Source: Aureimonas mangrovi (GTDB lineage Bacteria; Pseudomonadota; Alphaproteobacteria; Rhizobiales; Rhizobiaceae). From it: 64,000 bases of DNA. The notes beneath the pieces are model-generated. The model searched no databases. It saw nothing but the letters and a program-made list of their open reading frames with translations, and was not told where the DNA came from. A program made the position numbers and the translations under genes. Of the stretch, positions 37,201 through 46,014 are shown piece by piece; the first letter of the stretch is position 1; each line of letters begins with the position of its first letter. Location: NCBI RefSeq assembly GCF_014058705.1, contig NZ_CP059692.1, positions 2,857,001-2,921,000 on the forward strand. Reading direction: 5' to 3'.

Positions 37201-39363
37201 TCAGAAGCGGTAGCGCAGCGAGCCGATGACGTTGCGCCCTTCCTCGCGATAGCAATAGCCATTGTTGCACAGCGCCTCGCGGTCATCGAAGATGTTCGTC
37301 GCGTTGAGTTGCGCGCTCACGCCTTCGAAATTTCCGCCCAGATGGCTGAAGTCGTAGGAAATCGCGGCATCGACCAACGCTCGGGCCGAGTTCTTGTCGA
37401 GATTGGCGTCCGTCTCGTAGGTCTCGCCGATGAAGCGCACGCCGAGGCCGAGGCCGAGGCCCTGCGCCGGGCCGCTGAGGAACTCGTAGTCACCCCAGAT
37501 CGAGAACTGATGCTCGGGCGTGCTCGCCGGCACATTGCCGAAATTGGCCTCCTCCCGGATCTCCATGTCAAGGAAGGTGTAGGCGGCCGTCAGGCTCAGC
37601 CCGTCCGTCAGGCCCGCGGTCGCCGAGAGCTCGAGCCCCTGCGAGCGCCGCTCGCCGGTCTGCACCGTCGTGTTGTCGCCGAGCGTCTGCGTGGTGTTGG
37701 ATTGGGTGATGCGGAACAGCGCCGCGCTCATCGAAAGGTTGAGGTCGGTCGGCATGTAGCGCACGCCGATCTCCTGCATTTCGCCCGTCGTCGGCACGAA
37801 AGCCTCGCCCGTCGTCGTGTTCACCCCCACAGTCGGCGTGAAGGACGTCGAGTAGCTGACATAGGGCGCGATGCCGTTGTCGAAGAGATAGGCGAGGCCG
37901 ATGCGCCCCGTGAACTCCTCATCGTCCTGGTCGCTGCTCGAATCCGGGAAAACGAAGTTGTCGCTCCTGTTCTCGGCCCAGTCGTACCGTCCGCCAGCCG
38001 TAAGCACGAAACGGTTGTACTCGATCTGATCCTGCAGATAGAGGCCGATCTGGCGAAGCTCGGTCGCGGTCGAGGCGTCGTCGTGCGAGGACGGCCCGTC
38101 AATTGGCTGCCGACCGTAGTTGCGCGTCACGAGATCAAGCGGCGGAGCTTCCACACCGCCATAGCGGTAGGTGCTGTCGAGATAGGCGTAATCCAGCCCG
38201 CCGAGCACCGTGTGGGCGACCGGTCCGGTGGCGAAGCGTCCCTCGATCTGGTTGTCGATTGTCAGGGCCCGGCTGTCATCGAGGATCTGGCCGGCCGTTC
38301 GAAAGCCGGTAAGGCCATCGTCGCTGATGCCCGTCACCGAAACGAAGCGCATGTTGGTGTCGACGTTCTGATAGCGCAGGTTCTGGCGCACGGCGAGTTG
38401 GTCGCTGAAACGGTGCTCGAACTCGTAGCCGATGCGCCACTGCTCGTTGTCCAGATCGCGGAAGGCCGGATCGCCCTGCTCGATCCCTGTGATGTCACCT
38501 TCCGGCGTCGTGTAGAAGCCGCGCCCACCGCCCGACTTCAGGTCGCTGTACTCGCCCAGCACCGTCAGATGCGTGTTGCGGTCGTCGGAGCGGAAGGTCA
38601 GCGCCGGCGCCACGTAGAAGCGGTCGTTGCGGGCGGCGACGAACTCGGTGTCGGCCGAGCGCCAGAGACCCGTCAGGCGATAGAGGACGTTGTCGTTCTG
38701 GCCGATCGGACCTGAGAGGTCGAGCGCGCCCTGGTAGCGGTCGTGCGAGCCGATCTGCGTTTCGACTTCCCGGAAGGCTTCCTCGGTCGGGCGCTTGGAG
38801 ATGACATTGACGAGGCCACCCGGGGAGCCCGCCCCATACAGCACCGAACTCGGGCCCTTGAGGATGGTGATGCCCTGCAACCCGTAGGGCTCGTGGCGGA
38901 AAGTCGAGAAGCTGCCGCCTAGATTGCGAAGTCCGTCGCGGTAGTTGCCGATATAGGAGACGTCGAAGCCACGGATGTAGAGCGTGTCAAAGGCCGGATC
39001 GAAGCCGAACTGGCCGGCACGCACACCCGCCGTGTAGCGCGCGGCGTCGACCACGGACTGAACCTGACGGTCCTCCAGCTCTTCCCGGGAAACAGTGCCG
39101 ATCGACTGCGGCACCTTGCGGATGTCGGTGTCGGTCTTGGTGCCGGTGGTCGTTGCGCGCGCGACGTAGCCCCCGCTCGTCAGGCCGCCACCGCCGCCCT
39201 CGCCGGGCGTTCCGCCAGTGCCGCCCTGTCCCTCGACCACGACGGTGTCTAGCTGGATCGTCTGCTGCGCCACGGCCGGCGCGCCTGCGCAAAGCGCCAC
39301 GAGCGAGGTGGTCAGCGCGCTCCAGCGCGTGAAACGGCGGGTGGCGGAGGAAGGCGCGGGCAT
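37201..39363 (-). CDS. TonB-dependent siderophore receptor
   Basis: A 720-residue outer-membrane receptor. A Sec signal peptide ends near APAVAQQ, a TonB-box-like segment DTVVVEG follows, then a short Gly-rich linker, a plug domain (about 65-190, with RKVPQSIGTVSREELEDRQVQ-type sequence) and a 22-strand barrel that ends in the usual aromatic residue (SLRYRF). The plug segment IRGFDVSYIGNYRDGLRN and the repeated YGLQGITILKGPSSVLYG are diagnostic of ferric hydroxamate/catecholate receptors. It heads the iron uptake operon. No standard RirA or Irr box could be recognised upstream. Confidence 0.93.
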   Translation of the reverse strand: MPAPSSATRRFTRWSALTTSLVALCAGAPAVAQQTIQLDTVVVEGQGGTGGTPGEGGGGGLTSGGYVARATTTGTKTDTDIRKVPQSIGTVSREELEDRQVQSVVDAARYTAGVRAGQFGFDPAFDTLYIRGFDVSYIGNYRDGLRNLGGSFSTFRHEPYGLQGITILKGPSSVLYGAGSPGGLVNVISKRPTEEAFREVETQIGSHDRYQGALDLSGPIGQNDNVLYRLTGLWRSADTEFVAARNDRFYVAPALTFRSDDRNTHLTVLGEYSDLKSGGGRGFYTTPEGDITGIEQGDPAFRDLDNEQWRIGYEFEHRFSDQLAVRQNLRYQNVDTNMRFVSVTGISDDGLTGFRTAGQILDDSRALTIDNQIEGRFATGPVAHTVLGGLDYAYLDSTYRYGGVEAPPLDLVTRNYGRQPIDGPSSHDDASTATELRQIGLYLQDQIEYNRFVLTAGGRYDWAENRSDNFVFPDSSSDQDDEEFTGRIGLAYLFDNGIAPYVSYSTSFTPTVGVNTTTGEAFVPTTGEMQEIGVRYMPTDLNLSMSAALFRITQSNTTQTLGDNTTVQTGERRSQGLELSATAGLTDGLSLTAAYTFLDMEIREEANFGNVPASTPEHQFSIWGDYEFLSGPAQGLGLGLGVRFIGETYETDANLDKNSARALVDAAISYDFSHLGGNFEGVSAQLNATNIFDDREALCNNGYCYREEGRNVIGSLRYRF

Positions 39364-39658
39364 GCTGCAGGACCATCGTCTAGAGGAGCGAATGTCCGTT
39401 GGCTCTCGCTTTGTAGAGTGAAAAAGTCAACATTAGAGCGCGGGGCTGCCCGCATCTTCGCGAGCCGACCCGAGCTTTTCGCCGGCCTGTGGTATTTGGG
39501 CAGCCCTGCCCCGCACCCCTCGCGCGGCCAACGTGTGCGCCGCCGCGCCTTGCGCGCAGAGCCGGTCGGCCAAGCCCTTCGCGAGGTCTGAACGCGACGC
39601 GCGGCGAGGACGTCTTCGCCCTTCGCCGCGAGCCATGTCTTCTGTGAGATCGCCGCTG

Positions 39659-40420
39659 TCAGCCGGCGATTGCCCGGATCACCAGATACATCAGCGAGGG
39701 GCCGACGAGGCAGCCGAGCCCGGTATAGAAGGTCGCGGTCATCGCCCCGTAGGGCACGAGCCTTGCGTCCGTTGCGGCAAGACCGGCGGCCACGCCGCTG
39801 GTGCTGCCCATCAGCCCGCCGTAGACCATCGCCGTCCTCGGACTGTCGAGGCCGATGGTCCGCGCCGCGAGCGGCGTCGCGATCATGATCAGGACCGCCT
39901 TCACGAGACCGGCGGCGACCGAGATCGCGATCACGTCGGACGAGGCGCCGAGCGCGGTGCCCGTTACCGGGCCGACGATGTAGGTCGCGGCCCCCGCGCC
40001 GATCGTCGTCATGCTGACGGGATCTGTGTAGCCGAAGGAGAAGGCGACCACCGCTCCGACGAAGAAGGAGACGACGACGCCGAAGATCAGCGACAAGGCA
40101 CCGCTCAATCCCGCGCGGCGGATTTCGGCGAAGTCCACGCCGAAGGCCGTCGCCACGATCGCGAAGTCCCGCAGCATCGCCCCGCCCATCAGGCCGAGGC
40201 CGGTGAAGAGCGGAATATCGGCAAGGCCCTTCGAGCCGCCGGTGGTTATGCCGCCGAGATAGGCGAGCACCAGGCCGATCAGGATGGCGATCGCCGAGCC
40301 GTGGATGCGCCCGCGCGTCAGCCACGCCGAGAGACGGTAAGAGACGAGCATCACGAGGCCGACGAAGACGAAGGCGAAGAGCAGGCCGTTGGCGGCCAGC
40401 AGCCTGGTGAGTTCATCCAT
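39659..40420 (-). CDS. madM: Malonate transporter subunit MadM
   Basis: A 253-residue membrane protein that matches the MadM half of the MadLM malonate/sodium symporter. It is strongly hydrophobic with about seven to eight segments, and it contains the conserved GLMGGAMLRDFAIVATAFGV and GGLMGSTSGVAAGLAATD regions. It overlaps madL by eight bases. It is the last gene of the malonate operon. A 295-base gap without a gene follows before the TonB receptor start. Confidence 0.88.
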   Translation of the reverse strand: MDELTRLLAANGLLFAFVFVGLVMLVSYRLSAWLTRGRIHGSAIAILIGLVLAYLGGITTGGSKGLADIPLFTGLGLMGGAMLRDFAIVATAFGVDFAEIRRAGLSGALSLIFGVVVSFFVGAVVAFSFGYTDPVSMTTIGAGAATYIVGPVTGTALGASSDVIAISVAAGLVKAVLIMIATPLAARTIGLDSPRTAMVYGGLMGSTSGVAAGLAATDARLVPYGAMTATFYTGLGCLVGPSLMYLVIRAIAG

Positions 40421-40811
40421 GGCGCGCAGCCTCCGCGCCGGCCGGTGCGGTATCGTCGCTTGCGCCGACGCGGGCGATCACGGGCACCAGCGCCATGCAG
40501 GCCGCGACCGTGAGGACGCCGGCGATGATGGCGACAGGGCCGCCGCTGAGCGCGGCGACGACATTCTGCTGTGCCGTCATGGCGACGACGATCGGGATGT
40601 ACATTGCGCTCCAGAAGGCGATGCCGCCTTCCGAAACCGGACATAGCCGACCAGTGCGCCGCAGGTGGTCCGTCACGAAGATCAGGACCAGCATGGCGAA
40701 GCCGACGCCGCCGACATTGGCCTCGACGCCGATCAGGCGTCCGAGCACGTCGCCCGCGGCGACGCCGAAGATCATGGATGCCGCGAGGATCGCGACGCCA
40801 TAGATGACCAT
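40413..40811 (-). CDS. madL: Malonate transporter subunit MadL
   Basis: A 132-residue membrane protein with four hydrophobic segments, matching the MadL half of the malonate symporter. It has VGGVGFAMLVLIFVTDHLRR and GIAFWSAMYIPIVVAMTAQQ, both typical. The ATG at 40811 is preferred to one 45 bases upstream because it places the first membrane helix at the N-terminus and has GGGAGGAAAG before it. It pairs with MadM. Confidence 0.88.
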   Translation of the reverse strand: MVIYGVAILAASMIFGVAAGDVLGRLIGVEANVGGVGFAMLVLIFVTDHLRRTGRLCPVSEGGIAFWSAMYIPIVVAMTAQQNVVAALSGGPVAIIAGVLTVAACMALVPVIARVGASDDTAPAGAEAARHG

Positions 40812-40884
40812 TGTTCTTTCCTCCCAAGGTGGTTCGGCGCCGGCGGCCTCCTCCAAGGCCGTGCGGCGCCGTATTCTCTTTTCC

Positions 40885-42420
40885 CTATTGCGCGGCGCTC
40901 GCCTGGCCTTCGGCGTAGAGATCGGCGAAACGCTTGCGCAGCTCGGCCTTCTGCACCTTACCCATGACGTTGCGCGGCAGGGCGTCCACCACGATCACGC
41001 GCTTGGGCTGCTTGTAGCGGGCGAGCGAGCCGGCCACCGCGGCGATCGTCTCGCGCTCATCGACGTTCGCGCCGCCCTTCGGCACGACGATGGCCGTCAC
41101 CGCTTCGCCGAAATCGGGATGGGGCAGGCCGATAACCGCCGATTCCTCGACGCCCGGCAAGGCGTCGATCAGCGTCTCGACTTCCTTCGGATACACGTTG
41201 TAGCCGCCCGAGATCACGAGGTCCTTGTCGCGGCCGACGATGCGCAGATAGCCGTCCTCGTCGATCGAACCGACGTCGCCGGTCTTGAAGAAACCGTCCT
41301 CGCGGAACTCCGCGGCAGTCTTCTCCGGCATGCGCCAGTATTCACGGAAGACGTTCGGCCCGCGCACCTCGACGGCGCCGATCTCGCCGTCCGTCAGCGC
41401 CTCGCCGCTCTCACGATCCGTCACGCGCAGCTCGATGCCGGGAAGCGGGCGTCCGACGGCGCCCGGCTTGCGCGCGCCCTCATAGGGGTTCGACGTGATC
41501 ATGCCCGCCTCGGTCATGCCGTAGCGCTCGAGGATGGCGTGGCCCGTGCGCTTTTCGAACTGGGAATGGTCCTCGGCCGAAAGCGGCGCCGAACCCGAAA
41601 CGAAGAGGCGCATCCCCTCGCCCACTTTCGCATCGAGGCGGGGCGAGCGCAGGAGCCGGGTGTAGAAGGTCGGCACGCCCATGAGGACGCTCGCGTCGGC
41701 CATCTCGTCCAGCACCTCGTCGGCATCGAACCGCGTGAGGAAGATCATCGTCGCACCGGCCGCGAGCGCCATGTTGCAGGCGACGAACAGGCCGTGGATG
41801 TGGAAGATCGGCAGCGCGTGGATTAGCCGGTCGGCCTGCGTGAAGCGCCACGTTTCCAGAAGCGTGCAGCAGTTCGAGGTCAGGTTCTCGTGGGTCAGGA
41901 CCGCGCCCTTCGAGCGCCCGGTCGTGCCCGACGTGTAGAGGATCGCGGCCGCGTCCCGCGCGCCCACCGGTTCGACCTCGGCGCTCGGCGCGGCCCTCTC
42001 GGCACGCTGCATGAGGCTGCCGTCGGCTTCCGCGCCCAGCGTCTCGACATGCATCGTCGCCGTGCGGCGGTGGGCGTGCGCGCCCTCTTCACCCGGCGAA
42101 CAGACGAAGAGCGCGGGCTCGGCATCGCCGAGGAAATAGTCGATCTCGCCGCCCGTATAGGCCGTGTTCAAGGGCAGGAAGATTGCGCCGACCTGAAGGG
42201 TGGCGAGGTAGAGGCACACGGCCTCGGTGCTCTTCTCCACCTGCACGGCCACGCGGTCGCCCGGCCGGATGCCGAGCTCGTGCAACGCGCCGGCGAGGCG
42301 ATGCGTAGTCTCCAGCGCCTCGTCATAGGTAACGTTGGGTCGACCGGGGCGTCGGAACAAAGCCTTGGCGCCATCGCGGGCCGCGCTTGCGGCGAACATC
42401 GTATAGATCGTGTCGGTCAT
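40885..42420 (-). CDS. matB: Malonyl-CoA synthetase (malonate-CoA ligase)
   Basis: A 511-residue acyl-adenylate-forming enzyme that makes malonyl-CoA from malonate, ATP and CoA. The P-loop is YTSGTTGRSKGAVLTHEN, and the C-terminal hinge is EDGYLRIVGRDKDLVISGGY with the catalytic Lys toward the end of the protein (GKVQKAELRK). Length is normal for MatB. It lies 44 bases after the decarboxylase gene and 73 bases before madL, and it is presumably repressed by the divergent MatR. Confidence 0.92.
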   Translation of the reverse strand: MTDTIYTMFAASAARDGAKALFRRPGRPNVTYDEALETTHRLAGALHELGIRPGDRVAVQVEKSTEAVCLYLATLQVGAIFLPLNTAYTGGEIDYFLGDAEPALFVCSPGEEGAHAHRRTATMHVETLGAEADGSLMQRAERAAPSAEVEPVGARDAAAILYTSGTTGRSKGAVLTHENLTSNCCTLLETWRFTQADRLIHALPIFHIHGLFVACNMALAAGATMIFLTRFDADEVLDEMADASVLMGVPTFYTRLLRSPRLDAKVGEGMRLFVSGSAPLSAEDHSQFEKRTGHAILERYGMTEAGMITSNPYEGARKPGAVGRPLPGIELRVTDRESGEALTDGEIGAVEVRGPNVFREYWRMPEKTAAEFREDGFFKTGDVGSIDEDGYLRIVGRDKDLVISGGYNVYPKEVETLIDALPGVEESAVIGLPHPDFGEAVTAIVVPKGGANVDERETIAAVAGSLARYKQPKRVIVVDALPRNVMGKVQKAELRKRFADLYAEGQASAAQ

Positions 42421-42464
42421 CGTCGTTCCTCCCTTGCCGGGGCGTTTCTTCGCGGGGCGCTTCT

Positions 42465-43790
42465 TCAGGCCGCCGGCTGGCGGCGGCGGGCGAGCGCCTT
42501 GTCGAGTTCGGGTCCGCGCGCGATCCGGCCGTCACGTGCGAAGGCTTCCTGACGCTCTTCCACGGCGTCGAGTTCGTAAAGGTAGTTGATCATCAGACCG
42601 TGCGCACGCTTGAGCGCGCCGGGCGCGAGGTCCGCCGGCCAGTTGACGCGATGAGCGGACGCGCCGTTGCCGAGATGGAAGCGGGCGACCGGGTCGCGCG
42701 GGGCGCCGCGCTTGTCTCGCGCCTCGGTGAAGTAGCGCGCTGCCGCCGACTGAACGAGCGGTGCCAGTTGCGCCACGCGCGCCTCGTCGCCGCGCCAGTT
42801 CGACCCGGAAAGTTCCGCCGCCAGAGCGCGGCCCGCCTCGTCGCTCTCTTCGGAGAGCCAGCGCGCGAAGTCCGGCGCCGGCGAAAGCGTCACGAAGGTC
42901 TTCACCACGGGCAGTTCTTCGGCGAGATCGCGCGCCACCTGCTTGATGAGGTAGTTGCCGAAGGAGACGCCGCGAAGCCCCGGCTGGCAGTTGCTGATCG
43001 AATAGAAGACGGCCGTGTCGGCTTCTTTGCCGGCCGCTGCGCGCCCCTCCTCCAGAAGCGGCGCGATCTTGTCCGGGATGCCGTGGCACAAGGCGACTTC
43101 CACGAAGATCAGGGGCTCGTCGCCGGTCGCCGGGTGGAAGAAGCCGTAGCAGCGCCGGTCGAGCGGGTCGAGCCGGCGTCGCAGGTCCCCCCAGCCCTGG
43201 ATCTCGTGCACCGCCTCATACTCGACAACCTTCTCAAGAAGCGCGGCCGAGGTGTTCCAGTCGATCCGCCGCATCACCAGGAAGCCGCGATTGAACCAGG
43301 ATGCGAAGAGATGCGCGAAGTCGGTGTCGAGCGGCGCGAGGCTCTGATCCTCGCGCATCAGCGAGAGAAGGTCGGCGCGCATGCGCACGAGTTGCAGCGT
43401 TCCGCCGACGGCCATGTTCAGGCGGCGCAGGAGCGCCTGACGCTGCGGCTCCACCGCTTCGAAGAGATCGGCGAGATGCGCGTGGGAAGGCTCGTCCTCC
43501 CATGCGCCGTAACGCGCGCGGATGGCCTCGGCGTCGGCGCCGTAATCGTCGAGAAGCTTGTGGAAGAAGGCGAGCTTGCCCGCGCTGTCGAGCTCGGCGA
43601 AGGCGTCGAGCGCCTCTCCGGCCACCGCGATCCGGGACGCCTCTCCGCTCGGCCGCATGATCCGGGCCAGCGCTTCGTCCAGCCGCAGGCTCGCCGCGCG
43701 TCGCGACAGCTTTCGACGCTGGGGCTCACGCCGCACGCCGGCGCCGAGCGACTGGAAGAAATCGTTCAGGAACGCGATGTTCGAACGCAC
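42465..43790 (-). CDS. matA: Malonyl-CoA decarboxylase
   Basis: A 441-residue MatA/MLYCD-type enzyme that converts malonyl-CoA to acetyl-CoA and CO2. The conserved catalytic region is visible as FHPATGDEPLIFVEVAL followed by CHGIPDKIAPLL, with YSISNCQPGLRGVSFGN after it. The helical N-terminal half is complete. The start is GTG at 43790 with GGAGGAGA eight bases upstream. It is the first gene of the malonate operon and is divergent from the regulator. Confidence 0.93.
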   Translation of the reverse strand: MRSNIAFLNDFFQSLGAGVRREPQRRKLSRRAASLRLDEALARIMRPSGEASRIAVAGEALDAFAELDSAGKLAFFHKLLDDYGADAEAIRARYGAWEDEPSHAHLADLFEAVEPQRQALLRRLNMAVGGTLQLVRMRADLLSLMREDQSLAPLDTDFAHLFASWFNRGFLVMRRIDWNTSAALLEKVVEYEAVHEIQGWGDLRRRLDPLDRRCYGFFHPATGDEPLIFVEVALCHGIPDKIAPLLEEGRAAAGKEADTAVFYSISNCQPGLRGVSFGNYLIKQVARDLAEELPVVKTFVTLSPAPDFARWLSEESDEAGRALAAELSGSNWRGDEARVAQLAPLVQSAAARYFTEARDKRGAPRDPVARFHLGNGASAHRVNWPADLAPGALKRAHGLMINYLYELDAVEERQEAFARDGRIARGPELDKALARRRQPAA

Positions 43791-43827
43791 GGGCCTATCT
43801 CCTCCCAGGACTTGCCACGCTCGTCAT

Positions 43828-43862
43828 ATACACAACATGCGGCGCTGTTGTATATAACAAAG
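43828..43862. promoter_or_regulatory. Candidate MatR operator between matA and matR
   Basis: The divergent region holds ATATACACAACA (43828-43839) and, nine bases on, TGTTGTATATAACAA (43848-43862). The halves form an imperfect inverted repeat, and the right half is itself a near palindrome (TTGTATATAACAA). Both resemble the TTGTA/TACA-type site known for MatR of Rhizobium. The stretch is A/T-rich in a GC-rich region, which fits an overlapping promoter. Confidence 0.6.
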
Positions 43863-43988
43863 TGATGACAGGCGTTGGCCCGGCGATCGCGGGAAGATCC
43901 CCCGGAGCCTCGGATTCCCGTTTCACGGCCGATGCTGTAGGCTTTCCCGGCCGGAGGATCGGAAGCGTCGAAGGAGGCGAAAACGGAA

Positions 43989-44651
43989 ATGCGCGCGCGT
44001 TCCAACAGCGCCCGAGTGCGACAGGCGCTGGAGAACGAGATCATCCAGGGGCGTTACGCCCCCGGTCAGAAGCTCGACCCGGAGGAGCTGGCGCACGACC
44101 ACAATTGCTCGCGCACGCCCATCCGCGAGGCACTCCAGCAGCTCGAGAGTTCCGGGCTCGTGCGGGTGGTTCCCAAGCGCGGCACCTTCGTGTCCAAGTG
44201 GAGCGTCGCCGAACTCGCCGAGCGGTTCGAGGCGATGGCGGAGATGGAGGCGGTGTGCGCGCGCCTCGCAGCCGCCCGCGCCCAGCCCTCCGAACTGACC
44301 CGGATCGAGGCGCTGCACGAGACGTGCCGCCGACGCGCCGAGGAGGGCGACGTCGACGGCTACTACTTCGCCAATTCGGATTTCCACGGCGCGATCTACC
44401 GCGCCAGCCACAACGGCTTCCTGGCCGGCGAAGCCGCTCGGCTCCATGCCGTTCTCCAACCCTATCGCCGGATGCAGCTTCGCGTGCGCGGGCGCGTCTC
44501 CCGCTCCTTCGACGAGCACGACGAGATCGTCTCCGCGATCCGCGCGGGCGACGGCGAGCGAGCCGCGGTCGTCATCCGCGATCACGTGCGGATCCAAGGC
44601 GAGCGCTTCCACGACCTCGTGGCGGCGCTCAGCGAGGCGACGCCGGCCTGA
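43989..44651 (+). CDS. matR: GntR-family (FCD) regulator, probably MatR
   Basis: A 220-residue regulator. The winged helix-turn-helix shows ELAHDHNCSRTPIREALQQL followed by SGLVRVVPKRGTFV; the FCD domain has ADFH-like and EHDEIVSAIR metal-site segments. Position divergent from matA and the TTGTATA-type operators between them make it the malonate repressor MatR with good likelihood. The ATG at 43989 is preceded by GGAGG at eleven bases. It ends three bases from the convergent aminotransferase gene. Confidence 0.85.
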   Translation: MRARSNSARVRQALENEIIQGRYAPGQKLDPEELAHDHNCSRTPIREALQQLESSGLVRVVPKRGTFVSKWSVAELAERFEAMAEMEAVCARLAAARAQPSELTRIEALHETCRRRAEEGDVDGYYFANSDFHGAIYRASHNGFLAGEAARLHAVLQPYRRMQLRVRGRVSRSFDEHDEIVSAIRAGDGERAAVVIRDHVRIQGERFHDLVAALSEATPA

Positions 44652-44654
44652 GCG

Positions 44655-45854
44655 CTACTCGGCGGCCGCGCGCATCGCCGGTTCGGCCGCGGCGGCGGCC
44701 AGATGGTCGAGTGCGGCCTGCGCGCCTCCGGCCCGATGCTCCACGCCGGCGAGCTTCAGCCCCATCTCGACGCCCGACAAGGTGCCCATCAGCGTCAGGT
44801 CGTTGAAATCACCGAGATGGCCGATGCGGAAGATGCGGTCGGCGAGCTTCGTCAGCCCGGCGCCCAGCGACATATCGAAATGGTCGAGCACGACCTTGCG
44901 GAAGGCGTCCGCGCCCTTGCCGCCCGGCATCATCACAGCCGTCAGCGAGGAGGAATGGGCCGCCTCGTCGGCGCACAGCACCTCGAGGCCCCAGGCCTCG
45001 ACGGCGGCGCGGGTCGCCGCGGCATGCCGGTCGTGGCGCGCGAACACCTCGGCAAGCCCTTCCTCCTCCAGCATGTCGAGCGCGGTATCGAGCCCGTAAA
45101 GAAGGTTCGTCGCCGGCGTGTACGGGAAGAAGCCGTTGCGGTTCGGCTCCAGCATCTCGTCCCATGCCCAGTACGACCGCGCGAGGCCGGCCGTCTTCGA
45201 AGCTTCCAGGGCCTTCTCCGAAACCGCGTTGAACGACAGGCCCGGCGGCAGCATCAGGCCCTTCTGGGACCCCGCGACGGTGACGTCGACACCCCACTCG
45301 TCGTGGCGATAGTCGATCGAGCCGAGCGAGGAGATCGTGTCGACGAGAAGAAGCGCGGGATGGTTCGCGGCGTCGATCGCCCGGCGCACGGCCGCGATCG
45401 GCGAGACGCAGCCGGTCGATGTCTCGTTGTGGACGACGCACACCGCCTTGATCTCGTGCGCGTTGTCGGCAGCGAGACGCTCTCCGATGGCGTCGGCATC
45501 GGCGCCGTGCCGCCAGTCGCCCTCGATGAATTCGGGCTTCAGGCCCAGCCGCTCGGCGAGTTTCTTCCAGAGCGTGGCGAAATGTCCCGTCTCGAACATC
45601 AGCACCCGGTCACCGGGCGAGAGCGTGTTGACGAGCGCGGCCTCCCAAGCCCCCGTTCCCGATGCCGGGTAAATGAACACCGGGCCAGCGGCGCCGAAGA
45701 CCTTGCCGATCTTGCCGAAGATGCGTTCGCCCAGGGCCCGGAAATCCGGCCCGCGATGGTCGATCGTCGGATAGTCCATCGCGCGCAGAATGCGGTCGGG
45801 CACGTTTGTCGGGCCTGGTATCTGCAGGAAATGGCGGCCGGCCTGATGGGTCAT
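44655..45854 (-). CDS. Class V aminotransferase, serine-glyoxylate aminotransferase-like
   Basis: A 399-residue PLP enzyme. The predicted Schiff-base Lys198 lies in VAGSQKGLMLPPGLSF, Asp172 of LLVDTISS contacts the cofactor ring, and the N-terminal FLQIPGPTNVPDRILRAM is typical of serine-glyoxylate/alanine-glyoxylate aminotransferases. It would convert glyoxylate plus serine or alanine to glycine. The ATG at 45854 is the usual family start. It is divergent from a flavin 2-hydroxyacid dehydrogenase, so the pair may handle glycolate/glyoxylate or hydroxypyruvate; this is inferred. Confidence 0.9.
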   Translation of the reverse strand: MTHQAGRHFLQIPGPTNVPDRILRAMDYPTIDHRGPDFRALGERIFGKIGKVFGAAGPVFIYPASGTGAWEAALVNTLSPGDRVLMFETGHFATLWKKLAERLGLKPEFIEGDWRHGADADAIGERLAADNAHEIKAVCVVHNETSTGCVSPIAAVRRAIDAANHPALLLVDTISSLGSIDYRHDEWGVDVTVAGSQKGLMLPPGLSFNAVSEKALEASKTAGLARSYWAWDEMLEPNRNGFFPYTPATNLLYGLDTALDMLEEEGLAEVFARHDRHAAATRAAVEAWGLEVLCADEAAHSSSLTAVMMPGGKGADAFRKVVLDHFDMSLGAGLTKLADRIFRIGHLGDFNDLTLMGTLSGVEMGLKLAGVEHRAGGAQAALDHLAAAAAEPAMRAAAE

Positions 45855-45956
45855 CGCGGGGTCTCCCGTTGGCGGGCGGCGCGGTTTTCCTCCCGGCGCG
45901 ACCCTGTTGCATGCGACGGCGCCCTTGCGCCGCGCCTTCGTTTCGGCTCTCATTGG

Positions 45957-45972
45957 ATTATGAATTCATAAT
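45957..45972. promoter_or_regulatory. Perfect 16-bp palindrome in the divergent aminotransferase/dehydrogenase promoter
   Basis: ATTATGAATTCATAAT is fully symmetrical and sits 42 bases before the dehydrogenase start and 103 bases before the aminotransferase start. Its A/T content stands out. The FCD regulator encoded downstream of the dehydrogenase is the likely binder, since GntR-type operators are short A/T-rich palindromes. Confidence 0.6.
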
Positions 45973-46014
45973 GCAGTCAAGCCGCATGGCTTGGCGCCGG
46001 CCGGGAGGACCGTG

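Noticed and set aside
39364-39430. Iron-responsive RirA or Irr box in front of the TonB receptor
   Set aside because: A TGA and a TCA are present, but only five bases apart instead of nine, and no TTAGAA-type dyad is visible; the match is not better than chance.
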